From: Dama dama
Taxonomy: Eukaryota > Chordata > Mammalia > Artiodactyla > Cervidae
Length of the DNA: 64,000 nucleotides
Reading direction: 5' to 3'
Assembly (NCBI RefSeq): GCF_033118175.1
Contig: NC_083698.1
Coordinates: forward strand, 74,431,001-74,495,000
Part shown: one piece after another, positions 10,051-20,284 of the stretch
How positions within the stretch are numbered: the stretch's first letter is position 1
How the letters are laid out: each line of letters opens with the position of its first letter
The notes under the pieces: generated by a model
Databases searched by the model: none
The model's input: the letters and a program-made list of their open reading frames with translations, nothing else
Told to the model about the DNA's origin: nothing
Program-made: the position numbers and the translations under genes

Positions 10051-10939
10051 TTATATATACATAGATGAAGGTTTTGCACTAACTAAAGTGAGACAATTTA
10101 TCATCAATTTTACACTTTAAGTATTTCAGACAACTGTTCATATATAGAAGTTGTTACAAATGATCTTTATTATACTAACATCTTTATTATACTAACATCC
10201 TTTATTTTCTTTAACTCTTTACAAGCTACATACAAAACAAAAACAGCAATCATCAACAAAATTAATTTAAATAGCCTATTTTAAGTCTTTTTTCAGCTTT
10301 AATGAAAGCCAAGAATTGGAATCAATCACTACAGCCATTCACTTTCTCAAAAAGCCCTAGGATTCTCACGGGCCCCCTTGCTCCCTAGATGCTTTTCCAC
10401 CCCCAAGTCAACGCACATAGTAAGATTTAGGATAGGTGAGACCCATGCTTTTCATTAACAATGTGTATATAAGGAAGAGTGGAAGGAGAAGTTGGAAGAG
10501 AGAACCTACAGACCACTGGTATATTTTTAGGATGATCAATTTCAGGAAAGCAAACATGGAAACTGAGAATCTAGAATCATTGTCCCTGTTACTGCTTGGA
10601 ATGCCATTATACCCAGGGAAATACTTAGCCCAGGTTGAAAATACTTGGTCTTGAGATAGAGCAATGCTAACTGCAGATGGTTGAGAAGTACATGAGAGAC
10701 AGATGCCTAGCTGAGGTGGCAATGAAGTTCAGAGTATATTTGTGGAACTATTTATCATTCTAGACATTCCCAGAAATATTTGATGACAAATGCTGGGTTT
10801 CCTGCAGTCAATGGGATGGAATTCCAGTGTATTTGACCACGTAAATGAAATAGCATGTTCTCAAATAGAAAAACTCAACAGTTTCAGCACTTTCTTAATC
10901 TATATTGTTATATGATCTCAAACTACCAATAGGCTTTAA
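10051..10939. other. Unique stretch with a short tandem duplication
   Basis: A 19-base unit (ATCTTTATTATACTAACATC type) occurs twice at about 10161-10199. The 104-codon minus-strand frame at 10408-10722 has no recognised domain and is not called a gene. Confidence 0.45.
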
Positions 10940-11735
10940 AATTAGACAAGTTGACTCTCATGTTCCTACGGGAGAAAGAAAAATCAAGAACAAACATGAT
11001 TCTAAAGGGGAAACTAACGAGGAAGAAATGCTGTTGGAGATATTTAACTATAATATGAAGCTAGAGTAATTAAAACAGTGTGGTGCTAGTACATGAACAG
11101 TCATAGCAATACAACAGATTAGAAAGTTTAGAAATAGACCAAAAATATGTTTTAACCATACAAGAATTATAATAAAGGGGAATTTTCAAATTGATGGAGA
11201 AAATATGGATTGTTCATTAAATGGTGTTCGGACATCTGGATGGTAAATCAGGAAGAAGGAAACACATGGGAATTAGTATCTCATCATAATCGGAATAATT
11301 CCAAATTGATCAAATATTTAAATTTTAAAACCAAAGCCATTATAGAAATAGGAAAAAAAATGGAAGAACATTTTTTATCATCTCAAAGTTGGAAAGGCCT
11401 TTCTACAGGTGAACAAAAACCCTGAAGTCACAAAAGAAAATGCTGATAAAACTCAACACTATGAAAATAAAAATGCATACATGGAAAAGCCATCATATAT
11501 CAAACGTCAAATGACAAACCAGGAAAAGTATTTCCAAATATATTCAAAAGTCTAATTTCTTTCACGTGTAAGAAACAAAAATGATACCAAGGAAAACAAG
11601 ATTGAACAAAGGATATCAAAAGACAGTTCACAGAAAGGGAAACCAATTTTAAAAGTTAAAAGGTATTCAACCTCAACCCTGTAAGAAAAAATGCTAACCC
11701 AAACTACAACAAGTTCTGCATTTTCACCTGTCACA
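10940..11735 (+). mobile_element. Old L1 ORF2/3' fragment
   Basis: Degenerate but collinear with L1 ORF2 C-terminus DNA: GTAATTAAAACAGTGTGGT, AGAAATAGACC, GATGGAGAAAATATGG, TTAAATGGTG..CATCTGGATGG, AAAACCAAAGCCATTATAGAAATAGG, ACAAAGGATATCAAAAGACAGTTCACAGAAAG. No open frame of use. Confidence 0.75.
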
Positions 11736-12439
11736 TGAGCAAGGAGGGAAAAGTTTGCAAAGTCACCATTGTGCTCTGCCAGTTTTTGAGTTGTCTTCTG
11801 ACTCCATTTCCTCTAGTCTAAGCTCTTTGATGCTAAAGCTGGAGCTGTTCCTTTCATTTCTACTTTGTAGCCTATGGCCCACCCAGGTTCTGCCTACAGG
11901 AGGAACCAGACTGGAAGATAGAAGCTAAAAGAGGAAGAAGGACCTAGCTCCACCCTTCTGCTTCCTGTTCCGGGTGCATATTACCCTAGCAATTGTTTTC
12001 ACCTGTAGCATCAGTGCTTCACCACTGCAGCAGCTGAATCCAGTTTGTGGTTTTTCCAATACTTGAAGACTCAGCCTGACCTCTCCCCACTCAGTGAACC
12101 ATCAATAACCAAGTAGTGCTCCCTCCTGGGAAGTCTAGTCCAGGCCCACTGGGTCCCTCCTTCAAGCTGGCAGCACCAATAGAACAAAATCCTCCTCAAA
12201 AGAGGTCCATATTTCAATACTGCGAGGTCCCTCCTCTAAACTGAAACACTGAATGTTAGAGAAAAGAAAACGAGGCAGTAATAACATAGGAAAGCAGGAA
12301 TGCCTACACAAGAAATGGGTTCTCCCAGTATGATCTGTCCAAAGGACTAACATGCCAGTTTTAACACACATATGCTATGAAGAGGGTCTTTTGAGCACTT
12401 CTGAGCCAAACTAGAAGCTAAAGCTCCAATTTGCCCTTG
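11736..12439. other. Unclassified stretch
   Basis: Higher GC than its neighbours (CACCACTGCAGCAGCTGAATCC and CTCCCTCCTGGGAAG blocks). It may hold an old mammalian repeat, but none was identified and no coding signal is seen. Confidence 0.35.
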
Positions 12440-12505
12440 ATGACAGGATTTGCAACAGCCTAGGCTGAGGTTTGACCCTGTGCTTTCCATTACACACTAT
12501 ATCTG
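12440..12505 (+). mobile_element. MIR 3' fragment (weak)
   Basis: CAGGATTTGCAACAG..GTTTGACCCTGTGCTTTCCATTACAC resembles the distal MIR block that ends with a gene-like 'TGCTCTTTCCACTACACC' pattern. Confidence 0.4.
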
Positions 12506-12935
12506 AAAGATACTCTTCTAAGAAAAAGAGCCTCATGCCAGGTACTTCTGGAACGTCGGTCTAGTCCCCTCTGGGGTCACCTCATTGGGCCCCTCCCAGG
12601 GGTACAACCCCTGGCAGAGCCTGCATGAGGCTGCCAAAAGTACTGAGAAGTCCTGCAGCATAGAAACCTGTTTCTTTTTGTTCATACTGCCTTTTACTGA
12701 CCTTAGAAATCCCCCTCCCCAGCCCCATCTTTTCCCCTTGAATAAGCTCTGCTTTTATCCTAAAGCAGTTTTATGGGAAGTACTTTGGAAAATGCTGTCC
12801 TAACAATGGGTCACTTGGTCTAAGAGAGAGGACAGTCTTTTACTAACGGACAGACCACTGTCTGAATTGTCCGGTTTACTTAAAAGCAAATGTTACAGAC
12901 ATAAATCAGGAAGACAATGCTTCTGTGGGAGTGGT
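12506..12935. other. Unique stretch, no gene seen
   Basis: Contains a pyrimidine-rich patch (12700-12740) and GGAAGTACTTTGGAAAATGCTG, suggestive of an old DNA-transposon remnant but not assignable. Confidence 0.35.
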
Positions 12936-12946
12936 AAATATATCCT

Positions 12947-13160
12947 GTGCCTGTCCGCATGCTAAACTGCTTCAGTCATGTCCCACTCTTTTCAACCCTA
13001 TGGGCTGTGGCCTGCCAGGCTCCTCTGTCCATGGGATTCTCCAGGTAATGCTGGCGTGGGCTGTCATGCCCACCTCCAGGGGATCTTCCCAACCCAGGGA
13101 TCAAACCCATGTCTCTGGTATTGGCAGGTTTTTTAACCACTAGCACCACCTGGGAAACCC
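12947..13160 (-). mobile_element. Bov-tA SINE, full, with TSD
   Basis: Reverse-oriented Bov-tA running from GCTTCAGTCATGTCCCACTC to CACCACCTGGGAAACCC. Flanked by the perfect 11-base repeat AAATATATCCT (12936-12946, 13161-13171). Confidence 0.95.
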
Positions 13161-13422
13161 AAATATATCCTATCGGCAGGTACATATGCAGAGAGAAAAG
13201 TTAGGCTTCCTGTAGCAGCAATTCAGGAGGGAGAAACATGGGGGAAAGGACATAATAGATGAAATCCAACAAAGTGACCCTAAACTCCCGCTTTCCAGAA
13301 GAAAAGCCACCTGGGCCTTTGTGATTAATTTACAAAGTGCATCTGTCTTAAGAACCAAAACTAAAACAACAACAAAACCCACAAACAATAAGCAGAAACA
13401 AAAAACTCAGAGATGTGAGGAG

Positions 13423-13553
13423 GTTTTATTTGGTCTTTTCCCTGACCCTGCCATGCAGCATGTGGGATCCTAGTTCTCCAACTAGGGTTCCATCCAGTGC
13501 TTCCTGCAGTAGAAGTGCAGAGTCTTAACCACTGGACTACCAGGGAAGTCCCC
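13423..13553 (-). mobile_element. CHR-2-type tRNA-derived SINE
   Basis: Reverse complement of the CHR-2 pattern: CATGTGGGATCCTAGTTC, CTAGGGTTCCATCCAG, GTCTTAACCACTGGACTACC and AGGGAAGTCC; its A-rich tail appears as TTTTATTTGG at the left. Confidence 0.85.
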
Positions 13554-13780
13554 AGAAATTTGTGTTTTTAATAAAGAGATATACAATTTTCAGCACAGAT
13601 TCAACCATTGATGACATGTGCCAAGAAAGTATAAAACATAAAATGATGACTTCACATTTCAAAAGTTCCTGTACAACTGGGTTTTACCAACCTGAGCAGC
13701 ACAGTTTCAGCTGCAGAGGAGAAGAACATCTTCTTACGCTACCTTCCAAAGTCGGATGGTTATTATTCTGACTTATAGCT

Positions 13781-13795
13781 GGGGGGGGGGGGGGG
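13781..13795 (+). repeat. G15 homopolymer
   Basis: Fifteen consecutive G. Length is likely polymorphic and prone to sequencing error. Confidence 0.9.
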
Positions 13796-13851
13796 TCTAT
13801 TTACTGCACATTCTTTTTAGGTATAGCACAAATAAGATACACGAGAGTAAT

Positions 13852-14163
13852 GTGAAAGAGTGAAAGTTGCTCAGTCGTGTCCAACTCTTTGCAACCCCAT
13901 GAACTGTAGCCTGGAATTCTCCAGGCAAGAATACTGGAATGAGTAGCGTTCCCTTCTCCAGGAGATCTTTCCAACCCAGGGATTGAACCCAGGTTTCCCA
14001 CATTGCAGGTGGATTCTTTAACATCTGAGCCACCAAGGAAGCCCAAGAATACTGGAGAGGGTAGCCTATCCCTTCTCCAGGGGATCCTCCCAACCCAGGG
14101 ATCAAGCCAGGGTCTCTTGCATTGCAGGCAGATTCTCTACCAGCTGAGCTACCAGGGAAGCCC
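13852..14163 (-). mobile_element. Bov-A2 SINE (two Bov-A units)
   Basis: Two Bov-A monomers in tandem, each ending in a GAGCCACC or GAGCTACC block followed by AGGGAAGCCC or AAGGAAGCCC (near 14029-14043 and 14146-14161). The left monomer carries GCTCAGTCGTGTCC. This is the dimeric Bov-A2 architecture in reverse orientation. Confidence 0.9.
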
Positions 14164-14309
14164 CAGAGTCATACACAAATCCACGGAAATAATTTCTAAA
14201 TATGTATGTCTCTCTTATCCAGTTTATAATGACCAGAATCATTTTTTTTTTTTAAGTATCGGTCAGTCCAATCTGACAACTGAATTTGAGCTGGGCCTCT
14301 GAATAGGAA

Positions 14310-14600
14310 TAAGGTCTAATTTGGTGATAAAGAATGCAGAAAACATTCCACTAGAAAAATAAATCAAAGTAAAATCTAAGAGCTGATGACAAGTACAGGA
14401 GGGATATATGGAATACATACATAACGAGACGAATATTCATTTCATTTTTTTAAAGTATTTATTTTGGATAGCAGTGGCAAGTAACACTTGGTGGATAAGT
14501 GGAAATCAACTAGGAAAGGTCTCTGAGCCAGATGCCACAAGTCAAAGGGAGGAGACAGCACTTCCTCCGCAAAGAAGTAGCATCATTGAGGTTCTGCCTA
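14310..14600 (+). repeat. Divergent duplicate, copy A
   Basis: Shares collinear blocks with 15430-15685: AAACATTCCA/AAGCATTCCA, TATTTTGGATAGCAGTGGCAAG/CATTTTGGAGAGCAGTGGGAAG, AACACTTGGTGGATAAGTGG/AACACTGGGTGGATGAGTGG, GGTCTCTGAGCC/GGTCTCTGAACC, GGGAGGAGACAGCACTTCCTC/GGAAGGGGACAGCAGTTCCTC. The second copy runs straight into an LTR, so the unit may be old retroviral 3' sequence. Confidence 0.7.
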
Positions 14601-15429
14601 ACAAAAGATCAACCTGAAATTCATCTACCTGTTGAGGGGGAGCGGTGAAGAGACATGAGGAAGGAGATGAACAGAAATGTTCCTCTGGTGATTCAGACAT
14701 GAAGTAATTAAATCCTGAACAATAGTGGCAGCAATGAGAATGGAAAGGATGGAAAGTGAAATTCTGAAACAATCTCAATGGCATGCAGAAGGTGATACTT
14801 CTTGTGTCTGGGGCTTAGTTCCAACATGTTGACTTGGATATGGGTCAAGTATTAAGGGTTAGGAAAATTACAATGTTATTATAAGGAGGTCATAAATTTG
14901 GCTTTAGACGTATTAAACTTGAAGCGATAAGAGGATTTCTCAGATGAAATGCCTTGAAATCTTAGTGGGATCAGACTTAGGTCAGGACAATCCTGGGCTG
15001 GATTTGGCTACCACCAAAACAGAGGTGAGGGTAGACTTTCATTGAGGGTAATGGTCCTAAAAGTACAGCCCTGGAAATTGAGGACACTGACCAATGTTTT
15101 CAGCTCCCTGGCAGAAATATCTCTTAGTGGCAGTGTAGATAAGCTGGATTACAAGACTGTGATCTGCTAAGGGGGTAACTTTGAAGAAAACAGGGGAGTG
15201 CGAGGGGGCTTCCACCTGTAGCATACCATCCCATTTCAGAAATGAAGCAAGAGCCACACCCTACCAGAGAACGTGTCTGCCTCCTCCAACACTGGAGGAA
15301 TTGTCTCCTTGGGTCATCTGTTTTTACTGGCGCCCTTCCCTGAGTGCTCTCTTTGTACATCTTTGGGGAGATGAGGTCGCCTCCCCATAGTTTACCCAGC
15401 TGAGGAATCATCATTAGGCAGGTGAGCTC
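14601..15429. other. Unique stretch between the two duplicate copies
   Basis: No transposon recognised. Overlapping frames on both strands around 15057-15414 (66-96 codons) have no known family, and no splice-site pattern makes a case for an exon. Confidence 0.4.
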
Positions 15430-15674
15430 TAACTTGGAGAAAATCTAACTTGCTTGCAAAAAGCATTCCAAGCAGGTAAAAACATCATAAATATAATCTA
15501 ACAGTTGAGGATAAGTATAGCATGGACATGAAGAAGCTATAATGAGGTGAGCATTCATTTTGGAGAGCAGTGGGAAGTTAACACTGGGTGGATGAGTGGA
15601 ATTTAGCTATAGGGGGTCTCTGAACCTGGTATCACAGGTCACAGGAAGGGGACAGCAGTTCCTCAACAAGGGAG
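15430..15674 (+). repeat. Divergent duplicate, copy B
   Basis: Partner of 14310-14600, offset by about 1.1 kb in the same orientation. It ends exactly where LTR-like sequence starts with TGTAATCAAGCATG. Confidence 0.7.
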
Positions 15675-16330
15675 TGTAATCAAGCATGACCCTATGGGGC
15701 CTTTCAAGGACAGACAGACAGCCTCAAGCCCCCATGTCCTTTTACCTGCCTCTTCTTTGTAGAAAAGTCTTAGTCTCCCAAGACTCCCCTGAATCTCATA
15801 AGGCTGTCTCAAGAGTTAATGATAAGATAATGTGAAGATGTAGAAACTTGTCAGAAACTGGTTACATTTTAGACTATAAACCAACCACAAAGCAGAGTCA
15901 CTGAACTTCTAGTTCCATGAAAGATACAGATAAAGGTATGACACACACTCCCAAATTGTTTTTACAGAAAACAGATCCCCAGACGAAAGCTGCTGACCAC
16001 AATCATGTAGATGCAGGCTGGTTGAAACTGGAAGATGCGCAACACTTGAAACTTTGCCTTGATGCCAACCAATCTGAGAATTGTGCGTGAGCTAGCCATG
16101 AACCCTGTAGCCCCCCTCCCTCGGGTTGTCTTAAGACCCTTGTCCCTTAACCAGAAACTTGGAGATGGTCTTAGGACATCAGTCCACCATTTCCCCAGGT
16201 TGCTGACCTCCTGAACAAAAAAACTTTCCCCACTGACACTTTTCTCCCAAGTATTGTCCTTTGAATGACAAGCAGCTGAATTGGGCTTCAGTATTGGCCT
16301 CATCTGGTTACAGGAATAGCATCACCAAGG
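15675..16330 (+). mobile_element. ERV LTR-like element (related copy 1)
   Basis: Opens with TGTAATCAAGCATGACCCTATGG, paralleling the LTR starts at 20285 and 27410. It carries CTTCTTTGTAGAAAAGTCTTAGTC, a block with CTTGTCCCTTAACCAGAAAC, a degenerate poly(A) site (GAACAAAAAAACTTTCC at about 16214) and a 3' part near GGCCTCATCTGGTTAC. Its 3' half differs from the other two copies, so it may be another subfamily. No retroviral protein frames. Confidence 0.5.
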
Positions 16331-16690
16331 CTCTGCCCTGGGATGGGAATCAGCATCTCTTAGGGAAAGGACAAGCCCTTCAAGAACAAACCCCTTGCCA
16401 GTGACTGGAGAACCATATACGGCAACTCTGGGAAGCTACTTGTTCAAAGTAAGCCCCATCAGATAAGCCCCAATACATAAACACCAAGAAGGCACTAAAA
16501 TCTGGATGGAACAGGTAGCTCAGCATGCCTAGTTAAGAATGGGACTCTTCTAATTCTTCCAGAACTCACACAGAACCAAGGAGAACAGACAGGAACATAG
16601 ACCTCTGTGTAAACATCATTCGGTAAACACCAGCCTGGATGGTTCTAGTGTCCAAAGGTGAATAAACTGGGGAAAAAAAAAAAAAAAAAA
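16331..16690 (+). other. Unidentified segment ending in AATAAA and A18
   Basis: Unique-looking sequence that finishes with AATAAA (about 16661-16666) and eighteen A (16673-16690), the 3' signature of a retrotransposed polyadenylated RNA. No target-site duplication or parent gene was recognised. Confidence 0.35.
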
Positions 16691-16829
16691 GTGTAAAACA
16701 GGATATAAGAAGAGTGGGACTATAAAGATTGAGAGAAAAGCATACTTTGAGAGGAGTTACAGCAAACAACTTAGTGACTAAACAACAACAACAATGGCAG
16801 CAAATAAAAGGAAAGTCTAGGGTGTATTT

Positions 16830-17058
16830 GGGGGGCTTCCCTGATGGTTCAGATGGTAAAGAATCTGCCTGCAACGTGGGAGACCCAGGTTCCATCCCTG
16901 AGTCAGGAAGATCCCCTGGAGAAGGGAATGACAGCCCACTTCAGTATTTTTGCCTGGAGAATTCTATGGATAGATGCTACAATCCATGGGGTCACAAAGA
17001 GTCAGAGATGACTAAGCAATTAACTGAAGCAATTAACTGAGCAATTTCACTTTTCAGA
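16830..17058 (+). mobile_element. Bov-tA SINE, full, with TSD
   Basis: Complete head and Bov-A body. Flanked by GTGTATTT (16822-16829, 17059-17066). Just before the tail a 14-base unit AGCAATTAACTGA is tandemly doubled (about 17013-17040), a slippage product at the 3' end. Confidence 0.93.
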
Positions 17059-17261
17059 GTGTATTTTGCATTTTGAATAAATGTCATAAATGCACAAAAT
17101 ACTTTTTGAGACAAGAAGAGAAATGAGGCAAAAATGAACTTAAGAAACTTAATTTCAGAGGAAACTTAAAATTCAGAAATAAGAAGAAACTGAATGAAAT
17201 TCAAGTTGAAACAACAACAAAAATATAGTAGGAAAAACTAAAAGTCAATAATAGGAATATG

Positions 17262-17395
17262 TGAACTTCCTTAGCAGTCCAGGGGTTAAGACGTCACATT
17301 TCGAATGCAGGGGCTGTGGGTTTGATCCCTGGTAGAGGAACTAAGATTCCATATGCTACGTGGCAAGGCCAAAAAATAAATATATAAAATAAAAA
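17262..17395 (+). mobile_element. CHR-2-type SINE
   Basis: GAACTTCCTTAGCAGTCCAG, GGTTAAGACGTC, GGTTTGATCCCTGG, GAACTAAGATTCCATATGC and GGCCAAAAAATAAATA follow CHR-2 order, with an A/T-rich tail. Confidence 0.85.
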
Positions 17396-17502
17396 GGGAG
17401 TAAGGACTATAGTAGTAATAATAGAAATAGAAATGCAGTAATCTGGAAATTCAAATTAGAGATGTATAAAAGAAGTAAAAAGCTCTCTAAGAAAACAAAA
17501 AA

Positions 17503-17642
17503 GTGTTAGTTGCTCAGTTGTGCCCAGCCCTTTGCGACCCCATGGACTGCAGCCCGCCAGGCTCCTCTGTCCATGGGATTCTCCAGGCAAGAATACTGGA
17601 GAGGGTAGCTATTCCCTTCTCCAGGGGATCTTCCCAGCTCAG
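17503..17642 (-). mobile_element. Bov-tA/Bov-A SINE, 5'-truncated
   Basis: Reverse Bov-A body from GTTGCTCAGTTGTGCCC to CAGGGGATCTTCCCAGCTC. The tRNA head is absent, and the sequence breaks off at CAGGGA. Confidence 0.88.
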
Positions 17643-17689
17643 GGAAGCAAAAGAGAGGGTCAAAAGAAAAAGCAATGTGTGGGATGATC

Positions 17690-17946
17690 TGAGATAATAG
17701 CATTGAAACATGTATATAATCAATTGTGAAACAGATCACCAGCCCAGGTTGGATGCATGAGACAAGTGCTCAGGGCTGGTGCACTAGGATGACCCAGAGG
17801 GATGGGATGGGGAGGGAGGTGGGAGGGGAGTTCAGGATGGGGAACACATGTAAATCCATGGCTGGTTCATATCAATGTACGGCAAAAACCACTACAATAT
17901 TTTAAAGTAATTAGCCTCCAACTAATATAAATAAATGAAAAAAAAA
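17690..17946 (+). mobile_element. Ruminant L1 3' end
   Basis: L1 3' UTR signature: ATTGAAACATGTATATAATC, GATGACCCAGAGGGATGGG followed by a G-rich stretch, ACATGTAAATCCATGGCTGG, ATCAATGTACGGCAAAAACC, then AATAAATG and poly(A). Confidence 0.92.
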
Positions 17947-17983
17947 GATGATAACCATATACAGCTTATCTTTAGGGAAAGAA

Positions 17984-18022
17984 GTATTTGTTTATCACAG
18001 AAGGATTTGTTTATCACAGAAG
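17984..18022 (+). repeat. Tandem duplication of ~19 bp
   Basis: TTTGTTTATCACAGAAG occurs twice in succession. Confidence 0.9.
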
Positions 18023-18129
18023 ACACTGACCAAAACAAGCCATGAATGGTGCTTTAGCAAAGAGACACTTATTTTTCCCTCCTATAACAAGAAGTATAGA
18101 AATGACAGATCTGGGTTGGGTAGGGCAGC

Positions 18130-18385
18130 TACCCTACCAGGAACTCAGACTTTTTTAGCCCTTGCTCTACCATCTTTAGTGTGTTACTTTCTTTCCCAGC
18201 TTAAAATACAGCTGCCAGCACTCCAGCCATCATAGCCACATTCCAGATTGTATATGGAGGAAGAGGAGAGCAAATGCAGCATGCCAGATGAGTCAGCTCC
18301 CCTTAAAGAGCTTTCTGAGAAGCCCCCACCCAATGACTTCCAAATATATCTCACTGGACTCAAGTATGACATATGACTACCTTTT
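18130..18385 (+). mobile_element. Probable old mammalian interspersed repeat, family unassigned
   Basis: GCACTCCAGCCATCATAGCCACATTCCAG, a GGAAGAGGAGAGCA block, CCCCTTAAAGAGCTTTC and ATCTCACTGGACTC echo a familiar dispersed mammalian repeat, but the family name could not be fixed. Confidence 0.4.
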
Positions 18386-19040
18386 GCAATGAAGACTGGG
18401 AAATAGAGCTTTTAAACTAAGACCATTCCAAAATTAAATCAGAGTTCTATGAGTAAGAAAAAAGGAGAGGAGATATTGGTTGACAAATAACAGCCTATAA
18501 CAAAATTCCTGAATAAATGACAAAGGAGCAGAGCCAAGTCACAAAAATATACAGATGAAAATTGTCCTGTGCTGACTTTGGTTACAAATCAGAAGATTCT
18601 GACATGTTTCCAGTAAAGTCCAATCAAAACAACAGCAATAAAAAACCTACATTCCTAAATATCTTGATGAAATGTTCTAATTCTAATTTTTTAATCCTAA
18701 AAGTATACAAGCAAGAATTTAAAAAAAAATATTATCTACAAAGAATTTAAATTTAGGCTATCCTCAAACATATCCATGATCTTCAAAAGTAAATGATCAC
18801 AAAATACTATCAAGAGTCTTGAGGCAAAAATTACTACACAAAAATGACAGTCACAGTCCAAAAGCTACTTATAAAAGTAAGAGAAACCAAAAAAAAAAAA
18901 AAAGTAAGAGAAAACTATCCCGCAGAAATAAAAAAACTCAGAAAATAGCTACTTAAAACCTTGCTTAAACGTATTTTCCTTCCAAATCTATGACTAAGAA
19001 ACTCATTCTTCTCATGTTTAAGAATACATTTATTCTAGAT
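18386..19040. other. AT-rich stretch, no gene seen
   Basis: No coding signal. It holds a small poly(A) insertion at 18887-18900 flanked by direct repeats. Confidence 0.45.
18874..18913 (+). repeat. Poly(A) tract flanked by 13-base direct repeats
   Basis: AAAGTAAGAGAAA at 18874-18886 and 18901-18913 brackets CC plus a run of A. This resembles a retrotransposition so 5'-truncated that only the tail was copied. Confidence 0.6.
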
Positions 19041-19440
19041 AGACCTAGAGGTTATCATATGAAATGAAGTCAGTCAGACCTAGAGGTTATAGCATGTGAA
19101 AGACAAATATGATATCACTTATATGTGGACTCTAAATAAAATGATATAAATGAACTTATTTATAAAACAGAAATAGACTCACAGCATAGAAAACAAACTT
19201 ATGGCTACCAAAGGGGGAAGGGGGTGGGGAAGGAACAACTTAGGAGTTTGGGATGAGCAGATACAGATGACTATCTATAAAAGAGATAAACAGTACAGAT
19301 ATTCCTGTCCTCATAGCACAGGGAAATGTATTCAACGTCCTGTAATAAACTGTAAGGAAAAAGAATATGAAAAAGAATATACGTGTGTGTGTGTGTGTGT
19401 GTATATATGAATAAATTTATTGTAAAATTTAAGAATGGGA
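19041..19440 (+). mobile_element. L1 3' UTR end with TG microsatellite
   Basis: Same L1 3' UTR class as 9727-10050: ATATGATATCACTTATATGTGG, CAGAAATAGACTCACAG, GGCTACCAAAGGGGGAAGG, ATAGCACAGGGAAATG, ending with a (TG)n run (19383-19402). AGACCTAGAGGTTAT is duplicated near 19042 and 19077. Confidence 0.85.
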
Positions 19441-19473
19441 AATGTGGGCTATAACAGACCATAATTTGAGTGA

Positions 19474-19678
19474 ACTTGAACAGTGGGTAAAGAATAAGTG
19501 CAGGAGACACAGGAGACTTGGATTCGATTCCTGGGTTGGGAAGGTACCCTTGACAAGGAAATGGCAACCCACTCCAGTATTCTTGCCTGGAAAATCCTAG
19601 GGACAGAGGAGACTGGCGGGCTACAGTCCATGGGGTCACAAAGAGTTGGACATGACTGAGCACTCACTCACTCACTGA
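19474..19678 (+). mobile_element. Bov-tA SINE
   Basis: Head partly degraded (CAGTGGGTAAAGAATAAGTG), body intact (GGCAACCCACTCCAGTATTC, GGCTACAGTCCATGGGG), ending in a (CTCA)n tail near 19662-19675. Confidence 0.9.
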
Positions 19679-20284
19679 ACCTAGTAGAGAAGTCTTGCAA
19701 CGAGTTGTGTTTTCCAAGGACAGATACAGCAGAACCTTCTACCCTACATGTAACAGTGTATGGCTCCATGTTGAGAATTCTTAGAACAAATCTGGGCTCA
19801 GCAGGAAAGGATGACTGGCTTAGAATTACTAACATGACAAGATAGAAATAAACAAATTAGCTTTTTATCCAAGATAGCATAAAGAGAAAAGCAAAAGAGA
19901 CAAATATTAAAAATAATTATATAAAAATAATTAATTCATATTATTAAAAATAGACACACAGATGAAAACATTAGCTATAAAAAATTGCTAAATAAAATGA
20001 ATGCCACCACTAGTTCTTGGGTTAAAAAATAAAACAGACAAATTTCTAACCAATCTTACTTTAAAAAGAAAATGAGGAACAGAGGGAGAGAAGAGAGTGA
20101 GAGGAGGGTAAGAGAGGGAGGGAGGGAAATATAAAATTTAAGAAACCCAAAGGAAATAAGACCATAGATAAGGAGGCAACTTAAAACTTTTAAAAGAATA
20201 ACAGACAATGGTTTGACTTTTGTCAAACAGATAATTTGTCAGGAAAAGAACTTATTTATCTCAAGTGGAAGTAGAAAGTCTAAC
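19679..20284. other. AT-rich stretch with purine-rich patch
   Basis: No gene recognised. A GA-rich run lies at about 20070-20130. Confidence 0.45.

Noticed and set aside
14310..15674. CRISPR-like or satellite array suggested by repeated blocks
   Set aside because: There are only two diverged copies with a long unique spacer, in a vertebrate genome; no array structure.
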